Positions 9,745 to 18,761 of a DNA stretch of 64,000 nt are shown here, piece after piece (positions within the stretch are counted from its first letter, which is position 1; each line of letters starts with the position of its first letter). The DNA is taken from assembly GCF_902728235.1 (NCBI RefSeq), contig NZ_CACVBO010000001.1, positions 2,566,001 through 2,630,000 of the forward strand, given 5' to 3'. Origin of the DNA: Lentimonas sp. CC4 (lineage in GTDB: Bacteria > Verrucomicrobiota > Verrucomicrobiia > Opitutales > Coraliomargaritaceae). The position numbers and the translations under genes were made by a program. The notes beneath the pieces are model-generated. The model saw nothing but the letters and a program-made list of their open reading frames with translations. It ran no database searches and was not told the origin of the DNA.

Positions 9745-10881
9745 ATGAAACGCATCGCCATCCTCGCTGAAACTTCGCTTGCCTCTGGTCGTCAAATTGT
9801 GACGGGTATTTCCCGCTTCCTTGACGAGCGCAACGATTGGTCGGTCTTCCAGCACTCGGGCCCGCTTGGCGCAATGGATCCCACGGCAATCAGTCAGTGG
9901 CAGGGCGACGGCATTATTGCGCGTATTGCGAACCCTGAATTACTTGAGCTGATTCAGGCCAAAGGCCTCCCGACGGTTGATGTGCTCGGAAACGTGCGTC
10001 CGCGGCCGTTTCCTCTGGTCAAATGCAATGACCGATCAATTGGCGCCTCCGTGGCAGAGCACTTTATGCAAAATGCTCATACGAATTTCGCATTTATTGG
10101 GCTGGGCGATGAGCGGTGGTCGCTTGAGCGAGAAGAGGGTTTTCAGGGGGCGTTGAAGGATTTTAAAAGTTCCGTTCACATTTATCATATCAACCAGCAG
10201 CGCACCGAAGGCTATCCGGTGCAGGATAACCTCGACTCGGTTAAGGCGTGGCTCGCTGAGCTGCGGCCACCCATAGGTCTGATGGTGGCGAGTGATCAGC
10301 TCGCCCCCATTGTATTTGAAGCCTGTCACCAGCTAGGGTTGGCGATTCCGGAGCATGTCAGTGTGGTGGGCGTTGATAACGACCGACCGTTTTGTAACTT
10401 GTGCCGACCTCGGCTGAGTAGTGTTGAGCCGAACCACGAACTCGTCGGTTACCGCGCGGCTCAAACGTTGGAACGATTGATTAATGGTGAAACGCTCGAC
10501 GAGCCGATGATCGAAATCGATCTGCATACCTTGCACCCGCGGCTATCGAGTGAACTCATTGCGATCGATGATCCCGCGCTGTTAAAGGCGCTCAACTATA
10601 TTCGCGAGCATGCCTGCGTGGGGACGAGTCTCGACGCGATTGCCAGAGCCTCCGGGCTGTCGCGCAGTGTGCTGCAACGCCGTTTCAGGGATAAATTGAA
10701 CCGCACGGTAGGCGATGTCATACTCAACGAAAAATTACGTAGCGCTCGCGAAATGCTGAAAGAGACGGAGCTGCCGATCGCGCTCATCGCTGAGCGCAGT
10801 GGCTTTAATTGCCAGGAGTATATGAATCACATCTTCAAGAAGCACCTAGAGACGACACCGCGAAAATATCGGTTACGATGA
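9745..10881 (+). CDS. XylR-like regulator: LacI-type sensor plus AraC HTH
   Basis: The 378-residue transcription factor has an N-terminal periplasmic-binding-protein-like sensor (about 1-270; RIAILAETSLASGRQIVTGI at the start and VSVVGVDNDRPFCNL in the second half) and a C-terminal AraC-type double HTH (about 280-378; SLDAIARASGLSRSVLQRRF and IALIAERSGF, ending TTPRKYR). This is the XylR arrangement, common in Verrucomicrobiota and Planctomycetes. It is divergent from galE-galK across a 160-bp gap, so control of that operon is plausible, but the ligand cannot be read from sequence. Confidence 0.88.
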   Translation: MKRIAILAETSLASGRQIVTGISRFLDERNDWSVFQHSGPLGAMDPTAISQWQGDGIIARIANPELLELIQAKGLPTVDVLGNVRPRPFPLVKCNDRSIGASVAEHFMQNAHTNFAFIGLGDERWSLEREEGFQGALKDFKSSVHIYHINQQRTEGYPVQDNLDSVKAWLAELRPPIGLMVASDQLAPIVFEACHQLGLAIPEHVSVVGVDNDRPFCNLCRPRLSSVEPNHELVGYRAAQTLERLINGETLDEPMIEIDLHTLHPRLSSELIAIDDPALLKALNYIREHACVGTSLDAIARASGLSRSVLQRRFRDKLNRTVGDVILNEKLRSAREMLKETELPIALIAERSGFNCQEYMNHIFKKHLETTPRKYRLR

Positions 10882-10984
10882 GGATGAATTCGTCTGCGGT
10901 GAATGCCGCTGTATCGGGGTAAGGACGATATGGATTATTATAGGTTCGGTTTGAGCCGTTCTATAATCTAATATCGTTGTCTCT

Positions 10985-11584
10985 GTGGACTGCTCCATCA
11001 AGTGTCTGGGAGTGCTGACACATAAGGTAAAAGTTTCCGAAGATGAAGTGATTGCCGGCAAGGGTTCGATTGCAATCGAACCGATTGCTACAGGTGAGAT
11101 TGTTTGGCAGCCGAACGACGGATTTCCTATCGTTAGCAATGCAGAGCGTAAGTTGCGTGATGATAAGCATGAGTTTAGCCAAGTGGGATTGGATCTGTTT
11201 GCGAAGGTTGAGCCTGATGGATGGTGTTATAACCATTCGTGTGTCCCGAATAGTGCATTAATCGGCGGCAATATTGTCGCGATGCGCAATGTCGCATTGG
11301 GCGAAGAGGTGACCTATGACTATGGTCTTACGGAAACCTCTAATCGGTGGAGTTTTTGGTGTCAATGTGGCCACCCTGAGTGTCGACTCCATATCAGTAA
11401 TCAGGATTACCTGAATACTGAGCTGCGAAATCGCCAGAAAGACTATGTTTCTGCTCACGCCGAATACGCGGCAGCACAGGCCGATCGAATTTCAGTTTTG
11501 AAGTATTATGTCAGACGCTGGCTCTATTTGCTAAAGCTAAAGCTTCGGGGAGACGGATCTTCTGCAATGTCACTTCTGAAATAA
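10985..11584 (+). CDS. SET-domain protein
   Basis: The 199-residue protein carries the SET fold signatures: GKGSIAIEPIATGEIV at the start, WCYNHSCVPNSALIGGNIVAMRNVALGEEVTYDYG (NHSCxPN and the GEEVTYDY catalytic Tyr region) and a post-SET CQCGHPECR zinc cluster, then a basic helical tail. Family members are S-adenosylmethionine-dependent protein lysine methyltransferases; the substrate is unknown. The start is a GTG at 10985 with no better candidate nearby. It opens the AT-richer plus-strand arm of the polysaccharide region, 42 bp ahead of the next gene. Confidence 0.8.
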   Translation: MDCSIKCLGVLTHKVKVSEDEVIAGKGSIAIEPIATGEIVWQPNDGFPIVSNAERKLRDDKHEFSQVGLDLFAKVEPDGWCYNHSCVPNSALIGGNIVAMRNVALGEEVTYDYGLTETSNRWSFWCQCGHPECRLHISNQDYLNTELRNRQKDYVSAHAEYAAAQADRISVLKYYVRRWLYLLKLKLRGDGSSAMSLLK

Positions 11585-11626
11585 TGAGCATTGCAAATGG
11601 GGAGGTGACGCTTTTTTTATTGGAGT

Positions 11627-12430
11627 ATGAAGGATGATCGCACTGTCGGGTTGAAAGGCTTTTACGATAGACTCGTTCGCAAGGGGGTTCTAGGGATTCT
11701 CGCCTATGTGGCTCCATCTAACCTTGCTGCTACAGGGCGACGCTTAGGTTACTACATCAGTCTAGCTTCCTCTACGGCAATCAGTCGTCTGTGGGATTGG
11801 CGCCACGGGGTCGAAACCTGTCGTGGTGTCGCAACGAATGAGTTGTCTGGCTCTGATGAGGCTCTTAAATTCGCGGTTTTTTATGCACCTTGCGCTCCAA
11901 GCGCATTGAGGTTTATGCTGGGATGCATACGCGTTCCGCACGAGAGATTCGAGTTCGTTGATTACGGCTCAGGTAAGGGAAAAGTCTTACTAATTGCCAG
12001 CGAGTATCCGTTTAAAAAAATTACTGGAGTTGAATTTGATAGAGCCTTGCATGAGCGAGCGGTTCAAAATTTGAAGGACTACAAATGGCGATCTTGCCGA
12101 CCTCGTAAATGCCCGGTGATTGAACCTGTGCATTTAGATGCGAAAAAATACCGTTTGCCTGCAGATCCCTGTTTCCTTATTTTTTACTCTCCTTTTTGTT
12201 CGGACCTTTTGTGCGAAGTGCTTGAGGGGATCCGTTTGGACTTAGAGGCGAATCCTCGTGATGCGGTGATTTGTTTCTTTGACGATGCTGTCGAAAACTC
12301 CCAGGTGCCCAAGGTGAATGGGATACTATCGTTATGGGAGGGTTGGGAAGTTGTTCAAATTCCTGACATCCCCAAACGTATGGATATGTTTTACTCGGCT
12401 GAGGCTGTCGTTTACAGGTTTGTTGTTTAA
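11627..12430 (+). CDS. Class I SAM-dependent methyltransferase-like protein
   Basis: The 267-residue protein has a Rossmann motif I, FEFVDYGSGKGKVLLIAS (about 105-122), followed by ITGVEFDRALHERAVQNL, the usual motif-I/acidic-loop pair. LIFYSPF stands at the motif IV position where D/N-P-P-F is common. Substrate unknown; the position between the SET gene and ATP-grasp genes suggests a small-molecule, glycan or protein modification. The N-terminal 60 residues look hydrophobic/basic and unconserved. Confidence 0.7.
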   Translation: MKDDRTVGLKGFYDRLVRKGVLGILAYVAPSNLAATGRRLGYYISLASSTAISRLWDWRHGVETCRGVATNELSGSDEALKFAVFYAPCAPSALRFMLGCIRVPHERFEFVDYGSGKGKVLLIASEYPFKKITGVEFDRALHERAVQNLKDYKWRSCRPRKCPVIEPVHLDAKKYRLPADPCFLIFYSPFCSDLLCEVLEGIRLDLEANPRDAVICFFDDAVENSQVPKVNGILSLWEGWEVVQIPDIPKRMDMFYSAEAVVYRFVV

Positions 12431-12520
12431 GGTGTAGTATTACCTGTTTATAATGAATTCGGTAAACGTTTTTCTACTTTGCTTTATGAGTGTTGCCTTT
12501 ATTCTGACGTGTCACACCCA

Positions 12521-13768
12521 ATGAAAATTCGAGGACTACTACAACGGCTGGCTGGATGTAATAATACGCTGATTGTCTGTTGGTTCCCTTGGTATTGGTG
12601 TGGGAGCGAAACGGCACGGTTGAGGAAACTGGTGTCTCACCTTGAGTGGACGTCCTGTGGTCGATTCTCCACAAAAGTTTATTTTATATGTAAAGCGCTG
12701 CTTTGGCCTGCGATCGCTGCTTGTGCACTTGTTCTGGTTTGGAGGCGCTATGCCAAAGAAGCTGTGCCGATCAACGATCGATCAATGATTCGTCAATTGA
12801 TTGAATTATGCCAGTTCACCTTTTGGTATGGCGCGAGTCCGAATGAATATTATGAGCGCAGGATGTATGAGCAGCATTTGCCATCAGTCATGCGCGATTT
12901 TATATCGCAGCATGAATGTCAGATATTGGCCTCTGCACTGAATGGCATCGGCGTCGAAGGTATTAAGAATAAACAGCAGTTTGAGTCGATTTGTGTCGCT
13001 GCAGGGCTGCCGGTTGTTCCGGTTTTGTATTATCTTGATTCGACGCGAGGGACTGAGCTCCCGAACCATTTGGAGCTTCCACACGCTAACTTATTTCTGA
13101 AACCCGTATATGGTAAGAAGGGTATCGGTATCCAACGGTGGGATTTCGATGCCTATAGTCACAGTTGGTCGTTCAATGGTAGGGTTCTGCCAGAAGACAG
13201 TTTGCGAGCGTATATGATCCAACTTGCTAAGACAGATGCTTACATTCTCCAACAGGCAGTATCTAACCATTCAAGCGTTGCTTGTTTTTCGTTGAGTGGG
13301 GTGGTCACCTTTCGTGTGGTTACGGTGTGTGATGGCCTCTCTGATGCGGAAGTGGTCGCCGCCTACCTTGCGGCCCCGCGTGGTCATACAGTGACAAACC
13401 ACGAAAATTACGGAGGGATGATGGCTGAGCTAGATATTTCGACACAGCGCTTTGATGCGGCTTATAGTGAGACTCCATATATGGAGAGGCATCGAAACCA
13501 TCCGGATACTGGTGCGCAGATCGAGGGTGCGAAACTTCCAAGTTGGCCAGGGATGGCTGCACTTGCTGTCAGCGCGCATGCCTTATTTCCAGACGTAGTC
13601 TCGGTTGGTTGGGATATTGTTTATACTCCGGAGGGATTTCGTTTATTAGAGGGCAATACATTTTGGGGGATGAGCCCGGGATTGTTTTTAGGACGCACCG
13701 AGTATGTGCGTGTTTGCTTTGAATTGTGGGAACGCAAGCAATCTAGTTCTACTGCATCGCCTTTATGA
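12521..13768 (+). CDS. ATP-grasp protein of the sugar-transfer-associated type
   Basis: The 415-residue protein has an ATP-grasp-like core: LFLKPVYGKKGIGIQRWDF (nucleotide-binding Lys and Gly loop), YILQQAVSNH, an acidic WDIVYTPEGFRLLEGNTFWGMSPG segment resembling the metal-binding E-x-N motif, and a small-residue N-terminus. It resembles the ATP-grasp family found beside sugar transferases in polysaccharide clusters. It would activate a carboxylate with ATP; acceptor and donor are unknown. The ATG at 12521 (MKIRGL) is preferred to an upstream TTG. Confidence 0.65.
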   Translation: MKIRGLLQRLAGCNNTLIVCWFPWYWCGSETARLRKLVSHLEWTSCGRFSTKVYFICKALLWPAIAACALVLVWRRYAKEAVPINDRSMIRQLIELCQFTFWYGASPNEYYERRMYEQHLPSVMRDFISQHECQILASALNGIGVEGIKNKQQFESICVAAGLPVVPVLYYLDSTRGTELPNHLELPHANLFLKPVYGKKGIGIQRWDFDAYSHSWSFNGRVLPEDSLRAYMIQLAKTDAYILQQAVSNHSSVACFSLSGVVTFRVVTVCDGLSDAEVVAAYLAAPRGHTVTNHENYGGMMAELDISTQRFDAAYSETPYMERHRNHPDTGAQIEGAKLPSWPGMAALAVSAHALFPDVVSVGWDIVYTPEGFRLLEGNTFWGMSPGLFLGRTEYVRVCFELWERKQSSSTASPL

Positions 13769-13906
13769 GACAGAGTTGTAAATTTCAGCTTACCTAGTGT
13801 TCACAACAAGTCTGCTGGATCTATAAGACGGAGGTTGGCTTCCACCTGTTTGCACACTGGTTCAATTTTCTTGATACCAGTATTATATGAAATAACGTCA
13901 GTTTTG

Positions 13907-15067
13907 ATGGGGACGGATGCTCATAAACTTTTGCTTATCTATAATAAAGCTTACGGGAGCCTGACTGCGTATCCGTGGATGTTTGCCCATAACGCACACT
14001 TTGTTGTCGATGTGTTGGCGCCGAGAGGCCACATCATACAATCCAGCAGATGGGTGCGCCGTGTGTTTGATTTTAATGAGGAAGAAGACTTATTCGCTAG
14101 CTTAGTCGATCTCTTGGCGAGTGGTGAATATGCCGCAATACACTGTATTGACGAGTCTTCGAGGAATCTGATCTTAGAACATAATGAAGATGTGCGCTTA
14201 CGATCATATCTGCCTTTTCCTTTCGATTCTTCGCTAAATACAGTGTGCTGCGATAAAGTTTCGTTTCATCAATGGTGTCAGACCGAGGGAGTGCCTGTGC
14301 CCAAGAGTGTGATCGCTCAGACGATAGAAGGTTTAAAGCGCTCTGCTGCGGATCTGGGGTATCCGTTCATCCTAAAAGGCGCGTTTGGTTCGCGGGGGAC
14401 AACTGTATGGCTGATTGAGTCTGAGCTGCAGTTAGTGTGTGCATCGGAGTCGTTTCCTGAGATGCCAGCTTGGCTCGTTCAGGAGTATTTGCCGGGTAAA
14501 GCTGGGACGAGCTCTATCGTGTGTCGAGAGGGGGTGCTGTATACTGCGTGTCACTCCTATAAAACCGTGACTCTAGATGGAGGTTTTGGGACGTCTGCGG
14601 TGAAGACTTTTGTATCTTCTGAGGAATTAGATCAACTGGCTCACTTAGTCGCAGAAAGGACACGAGTGAATGGTGCCACTGGTTACGACTGGATCTTAGA
14701 CTCGGCTGGTCGACCACTTTTGATTGATCCACATTTTGGGCGCGGGCCGTCCTCTATGATGATTTCGCATCTAGATGGAGTGATGATTGATGCAGCGTTG
14801 GCAGCGTCCTTGTCGGGGGCAGATCCGATTGAATCGCATTGTTCAAAAATAAAGCACGTTTGGATTTTTCCTCAGTGCTTGAGCCTCATTTTTGAAGGCC
14901 GAGTTCGAGAGGCGTGGCAAGCGGCCAATTTATTTAAAAAAGATGTCGCGATCTTTCTATGCGGTCACGGTGAGTGGCGTTTATTCTTCAAACAAGTCGT
15001 GCCTCTGGCCTTTGGTAAATTTAGGGTATTACTCGGAGGGCTTCGGCGTCGTTGCTTTGGTGATTAA
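13907..15067 (+). CDS. ATP-grasp carboxylate ligase-like protein, paralogue A
   Basis: The 386-residue protein has an N-terminal pre-ATP-grasp domain (KLLLIYNKAYGSLTAYPWMF), DKVSFHQWC, an ATP-binding YPFILKGAFGSRGTTVWLIES, WLVQEYLPGKAGTSS and GATGYDWILDSAGRPLLIDPHFGRGPSSM. The usual E-x-N-x-R metal motif is replaced by D-P-H-F-G-R. Clearly homologous to the next gene (AYPWxFA, DVLAPxxH, LPFxxxSxLNxV, IDPHFGR shared). Predicted to ligate an amine to a carboxylate; substrate unknown. Start ATG at 13907 chosen over an in-frame extension of 24 residues that lacks conservation with its paralogue. Confidence 0.65.
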   Translation: MGTDAHKLLLIYNKAYGSLTAYPWMFAHNAHFVVDVLAPRGHIIQSSRWVRRVFDFNEEEDLFASLVDLLASGEYAAIHCIDESSRNLILEHNEDVRLRSYLPFPFDSSLNTVCCDKVSFHQWCQTEGVPVPKSVIAQTIEGLKRSAADLGYPFILKGAFGSRGTTVWLIESELQLVCASESFPEMPAWLVQEYLPGKAGTSSIVCREGVLYTACHSYKTVTLDGGFGTSAVKTFVSSEELDQLAHLVAERTRVNGATGYDWILDSAGRPLLIDPHFGRGPSSMMISHLDGVMIDAALAASLSGADPIESHCSKIKHVWIFPQCLSLIFEGRVREAWQAANLFKKDVAIFLCGHGEWRLFFKQVVPLAFGKFRVLLGGLRRRCFGD

Positions 15068-15168
15068 TCTGAGGAGAGTTTTTCCGTATTTATATTATGA
15101 CTTCTTCTGATATGATAGAAAGAATGTCCTTGATGTATTGCGACTCAAAGAGCCAAATTATTAATTGA

Positions 15169-16353
15169 ATGAACACTGAGAGCGAGAAGCAGTGTGTCCT
15201 GCTAATATACCGACGTTATTCGAGTAGTTTTACTGCGTATCCTTGGTTGTTCGCGCGGTCAGGGCGCTTGTGTGTTGATGTGCTTGCTCCAAAGTCGCAT
15301 ATGGTTCGTCACTCGAAGTGGATCAATGAGCATATTGCGATTGAGCGGGATGATGAGTTGATTCCTCGTTTGTTGGAGAGTCTTGCCGCTCGGAATTATA
15401 CGTCGGTGCTTTGTGTGGATGAACCTTCGAGGACACTGTTGCTACAGCATCGCGAGTTACCTGAGTTACGTAAGTTTCTTCCTTTTGATAAGGATTCGAA
15501 TCTAAATGAGGTGGCAGTGAATAAGGCGGATTTTCAAGAATGGTGTAAGGCTCTTGGAATTGATTGTCCTCGGAGTGTTTACCTCATCAATGCGAGTGAA
15601 GTGCAGGTCGCTGCGAAACAGTTCACGTATCCTTATATCATTAAAGGAGCTCTGGGTGCGGGGGGCCAGGCAGTGGATCGCATCGAGAGTGAACAAGATT
15701 TAGCACAAGTTCTCAAGGCGTATGCTGATCGTAAGGGTTGGATCCTGCAGGATTTTATTGAAGGTGATGTGGGGACGACCGGTTTTGTAGCGGGCGACCA
15801 AGGGCTTTATGCGGTATGTTCTGTTATCAATCATGTTTGCATGAAAGGTGGTTTGGGGCCATCGCAGATTGGGCAATTCTGGAAGGATGATCGGCTCTGT
15901 GAGATTACCCAAAAAATGACAGCTGTTGGTGGAATACGTGGACTGACAGGTTTTGATTGGATCATGACGCCGTGCGGTGATTACAAGGTGATCGATCCAC
16001 ACTTTGGCCGAGCAGTTCCAAATATGGTCATGGCTCACTTGGATGGCATTGATTTCGGAGAGGCATACGCAGATTTCATTACTGATCAGCCTGTCGATCT
16101 TCGTGAAGGCGATGGATCGGGGATATACTATTGGTTGTTTCCGCAATCTTTACTTATGATTTTTGAGGGGAAGTTCTGGCGGACGCTTCGGAAATATCCG
16201 CCATGGCGGAAGCAGGTTCGCCTATTCCTAGCAGGTAAAAATGAATGGCGATTATTTGTCGCGCAGTCTCTAGAGTTCCTTTGTGGCCATACTCGTGTCG
16301 TTCTGGGTGGGATTCGGAATCGATTCAGGCATTCGCCTAGATGCGGGAGTTAG
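15169..16353 (+). CDS. ATP-grasp carboxylate ligase-like protein, paralogue B
   Basis: The 394-residue paralogue of the preceding gene has QCVLLIYRRYSSSFTAYPWLFA at the N-terminus, YPYIIKGALGAGGQAVDRIES as the ATP-binding loop, WILQDFIEGDVGTTG, and TGFDWIMTPCGDYKVIDPHFGRAVPNM in the metal-binding region. The two copies are too diverged to be a recent duplication, so they probably act on different substrates or different positions of one product. Last gene of the plus-strand arm. Confidence 0.65.
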   Translation: MNTESEKQCVLLIYRRYSSSFTAYPWLFARSGRLCVDVLAPKSHMVRHSKWINEHIAIERDDELIPRLLESLAARNYTSVLCVDEPSRTLLLQHRELPELRKFLPFDKDSNLNEVAVNKADFQEWCKALGIDCPRSVYLINASEVQVAAKQFTYPYIIKGALGAGGQAVDRIESEQDLAQVLKAYADRKGWILQDFIEGDVGTTGFVAGDQGLYAVCSVINHVCMKGGLGPSQIGQFWKDDRLCEITQKMTAVGGIRGLTGFDWIMTPCGDYKVIDPHFGRAVPNMVMAHLDGIDFGEAYADFITDQPVDLREGDGSGIYYWLFPQSLLMIFEGKFWRTLRKYPPWRKQVRLFLAGKNEWRLFVAQSLEFLCGHTRVVLGGIRNRFRHSPRCGS

Positions 16354-16354
16354 G

Positions 16355-16391
16355 CCGAGGTCTGCGACACGACTGAGCTTGCCGAAGTCCG
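16355..16391. repeat. Dispersed repeat, variant with ACGACTGAGC insert
   Basis: GGTCTGCGACACGACTGAG and CTTGCCGAAGTCC match the insert-bearing version of the repeat family seen downstream of asd and at 31626. The rest of the 214-bp gap up to 16566 holds no gene. Confidence 0.6.
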
Positions 16392-16566
16392 TAGTTGGCG
16401 AAGCAGGTTCGCATTTCTGTGTCAGACCCTTACGGAATGCTGAGGACTCGCCAATTTGGCGAAACTCTATTATATTGTAAGTCACTAATTATCTGAGGCT
16501 GACTCCTGACTCCTGCCTTCTAACTACTCTTTGTAGGATTAGCGATTGTCACGGGAAATTGTTCGC

Positions 16567-18567
16567 TTAGTTGCTGCGATATTTCGACCGAACTCTTCCT
16601 AATAGTAACCAGATTTGCTCTCTGGTGGTTACCTGGTTGGTGATGCCTTTCAGTATGATGCGAAAGTCTAGCGCGAGAACTATTTTCGGTGCTATTGAGC
16701 TCCGAACTCTGGTGCCTTCAATCCATTGCGTCATCTGGTTACGTTGCGAACTGCTGCTGAATATGTATTGCAATGCCTCTAGCAGGGAAAATTCCGGCGC
16801 CATCGGGCTCTTCGCGTTATCAAAAGCCCCCGAGGCAAACGCGAGGTCTCCTAGGTGCTTAGCCACGAATTTATTACCCTTTATTAGTTCCTGAAGTAGG
16901 CAGTTGTCCACGGCCATGAAGTCAGCTTGGATGTTGGGATACTCTACTAGGAAATTTGTCATACGCCTCGTAAAGTCTTCTATGCCTTTAAAGTAGGCTT
17001 CTTTCTCGTTCACGGTGACACTGGCTGCTTCTAATATTGGTGTGTAAGAGCCTTGTTGCGATTGCTCATAGCCTAGTGTTCGTCCATGGTCAGACATCGT
17101 TAGAAGTTCAATGACCTTTAGAATCTTCTGCTTGTTCTGTGGCTTTATCATGTAAGCGTGCTTCGCATTCTGTCGAACGGTCTGCTCACTTATTTCGCTC
17201 GATCCGTAGTAGTAGCCGACGATTTCTACGTCTGGTTTTTCATGGAGCATGACGCTGAAGATAGCGTCTTGTATCGAGGCGCGCCAACCAGTGTCCACCA
17301 ACGCGAATTTCTTATGAGTGAAGGCACCTTCACTGCGTAGGTAAGCAGTCAGCTCCTCTCTTGCTTTACTAGCGGAGCGATTGATCGTGTCGCACGCAGT
17401 TTGTGATTCTATGATCTTTTGTTTGAGTTCGTTGATTTCTGTCTGTGTTAGATGCTTTTTCCGGTCGATATTCTCGGGGAGAATCTCCTGTAGCACCTGT
17501 GCTTCTATTTTTAGAGAATCCGAGATTGTCTGGACTGTGGCAGCACCGTCGGTGGCGGCTAATATCTGACTGAGGTTTACGGAATTAATTCGATGGACGG
17601 AAGCTAGATAGACTGACTCGCGTGATACGTAGAGATATTTTAGCTCCTTCTTAAGGCCAAGCTGTTTGCATATGAGTTGTGCCATTTTGAGGAGAATGTA
17701 TCCGTCTCTGGCTAAAAAATAGTAAGCTTCGGCGCCATCCTCTGTGGTGTCATGCACTAGGTCGTGGACGAATCCATAAAAGAACGGCGCAGTGAAACCT
17801 CCGCCGAGTTCATAGGCCTGTGATGGGTTCCGTTGAGAGAGGCGGAGTCGTTTGCAAATGCCAGCCGTGACATTCGGCAAGAGTCCAAAGTATTTATCGG
17901 AATAACATGCTTCGTAATCCGTAAGCTTACTTTCTGAGTAGTGAGAGACTTGAGCGCCTAGCGCTTTAGGGACAGAGACATCCGAGACTTGATTGTCGCC
18001 ACAGTGATGGATCTGCGAAGGGCGCACTTTCTCCTCGTTGCAAATGATGTCAAACAGGGCGCCATTTGTTTTACCTGCCTTGCGCTCGGATGATAAGTAG
18101 ATCTTCAGTTCTGCGAGTTTGGGATCAGCCTTTCGCAGTAAGTTGCGAATTGTATCTATTGGCAGATACATGTCAGAGGCTAGAATCACTCGTTCGCCAC
18201 GCGAAAGATGTTCGAGGACGGTCGCAATGTTCTCAGAGATTCCATAGATATGCTTCAGTTCTAACTCGATCTCGATCTGTTTGACTTGTTCGAGTTGAGT
18301 GGGTTGTAACTCTGGATAGGCTCGTCCAATCTCAGTGTAAATTCCATCTAGAGTCACTTCGTGTCCCTCTGTGTTTTCTGTGCAGCGTTTCTCCGCTTGT
18401 TGCCGAATGGATTTGAAGTCGACTTTTAGGTCAATCGGGAGATCCGAGAACTCTGTATCTAATAGTCGGTTACTTAATAATACCCAAATGAATTGCGGAT
18501 CCGCAACATCCCTAGAAAGCAAGGTGTCGAATATATCAAATGAGTAGATGCGAGGTGATTCTTCCAT
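16567..18567 (-). CDS. HAD-superfamily protein of polysaccharide loci (COG5610-like)
   Basis: The 666-residue protein has an N-terminal HAD domain (about 1-220): YSFDIFDTLLSRDV with nucleophile Asp11, VILASDMYLP (motif II), KAGKTNG (motif III Lys) and HCGDNQVSDV (motif IV acidic). The position two residues after the nucleophile is Phe, not Asp, as in dehalogenase-like members. A conserved second part follows (AYYFLARDGYILLKMAQ, LYVSRESVYLAS, ALVDTGWRASIQDAIF), and the C-terminus is poorly conserved. Such proteins occur in surface-glycan clusters; the reaction is unknown. Monocistronic, divergent from the next gene. Confidence 0.72.
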   Translation of the reverse strand: MEESPRIYSFDIFDTLLSRDVADPQFIWVLLSNRLLDTEFSDLPIDLKVDFKSIRQQAEKRCTENTEGHEVTLDGIYTEIGRAYPELQPTQLEQVKQIEIELELKHIYGISENIATVLEHLSRGERVILASDMYLPIDTIRNLLRKADPKLAELKIYLSSERKAGKTNGALFDIICNEEKVRPSQIHHCGDNQVSDVSVPKALGAQVSHYSESKLTDYEACYSDKYFGLLPNVTAGICKRLRLSQRNPSQAYELGGGFTAPFFYGFVHDLVHDTTEDGAEAYYFLARDGYILLKMAQLICKQLGLKKELKYLYVSRESVYLASVHRINSVNLSQILAATDGAATVQTISDSLKIEAQVLQEILPENIDRKKHLTQTEINELKQKIIESQTACDTINRSASKAREELTAYLRSEGAFTHKKFALVDTGWRASIQDAIFSVMLHEKPDVEIVGYYYGSSEISEQTVRQNAKHAYMIKPQNKQKILKVIELLTMSDHGRTLGYEQSQQGSYTPILEAASVTVNEKEAYFKGIEDFTRRMTNFLVEYPNIQADFMAVDNCLLQELIKGNKFVAKHLGDLAFASGAFDNAKSPMAPEFSLLEALQYIFSSSSQRNQMTQWIEGTRVRSSIAPKIVLALDFRIILKGITNQVTTREQIWLLLGRVRSKYRSN

Positions 18568-18761
18568 CGAGTAGCAATCGGTTTGGTGTCTAATTAAAGG
18601 ATGGTTGACGCGGGCAGAAAGAGGAGAGGGGCTCGATTTGATACGGAAGTCTTATCTCATGTGCGACATGCCCTAAAGCCAATGAAAAAAACGCCGTAAA
18701 TAAGGGCTTGGCTCTAAGTGTTTTGAAACTAACAATGCGAAGCGACGAGTTATAGTTATTC
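18568..18761. promoter_or_regulatory. Divergent intergenic control region
   Basis: A 194-bp AT-rich gap between head-to-head genes; promoters for both must lie here. No confident consensus element was picked. Confidence 0.3.
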
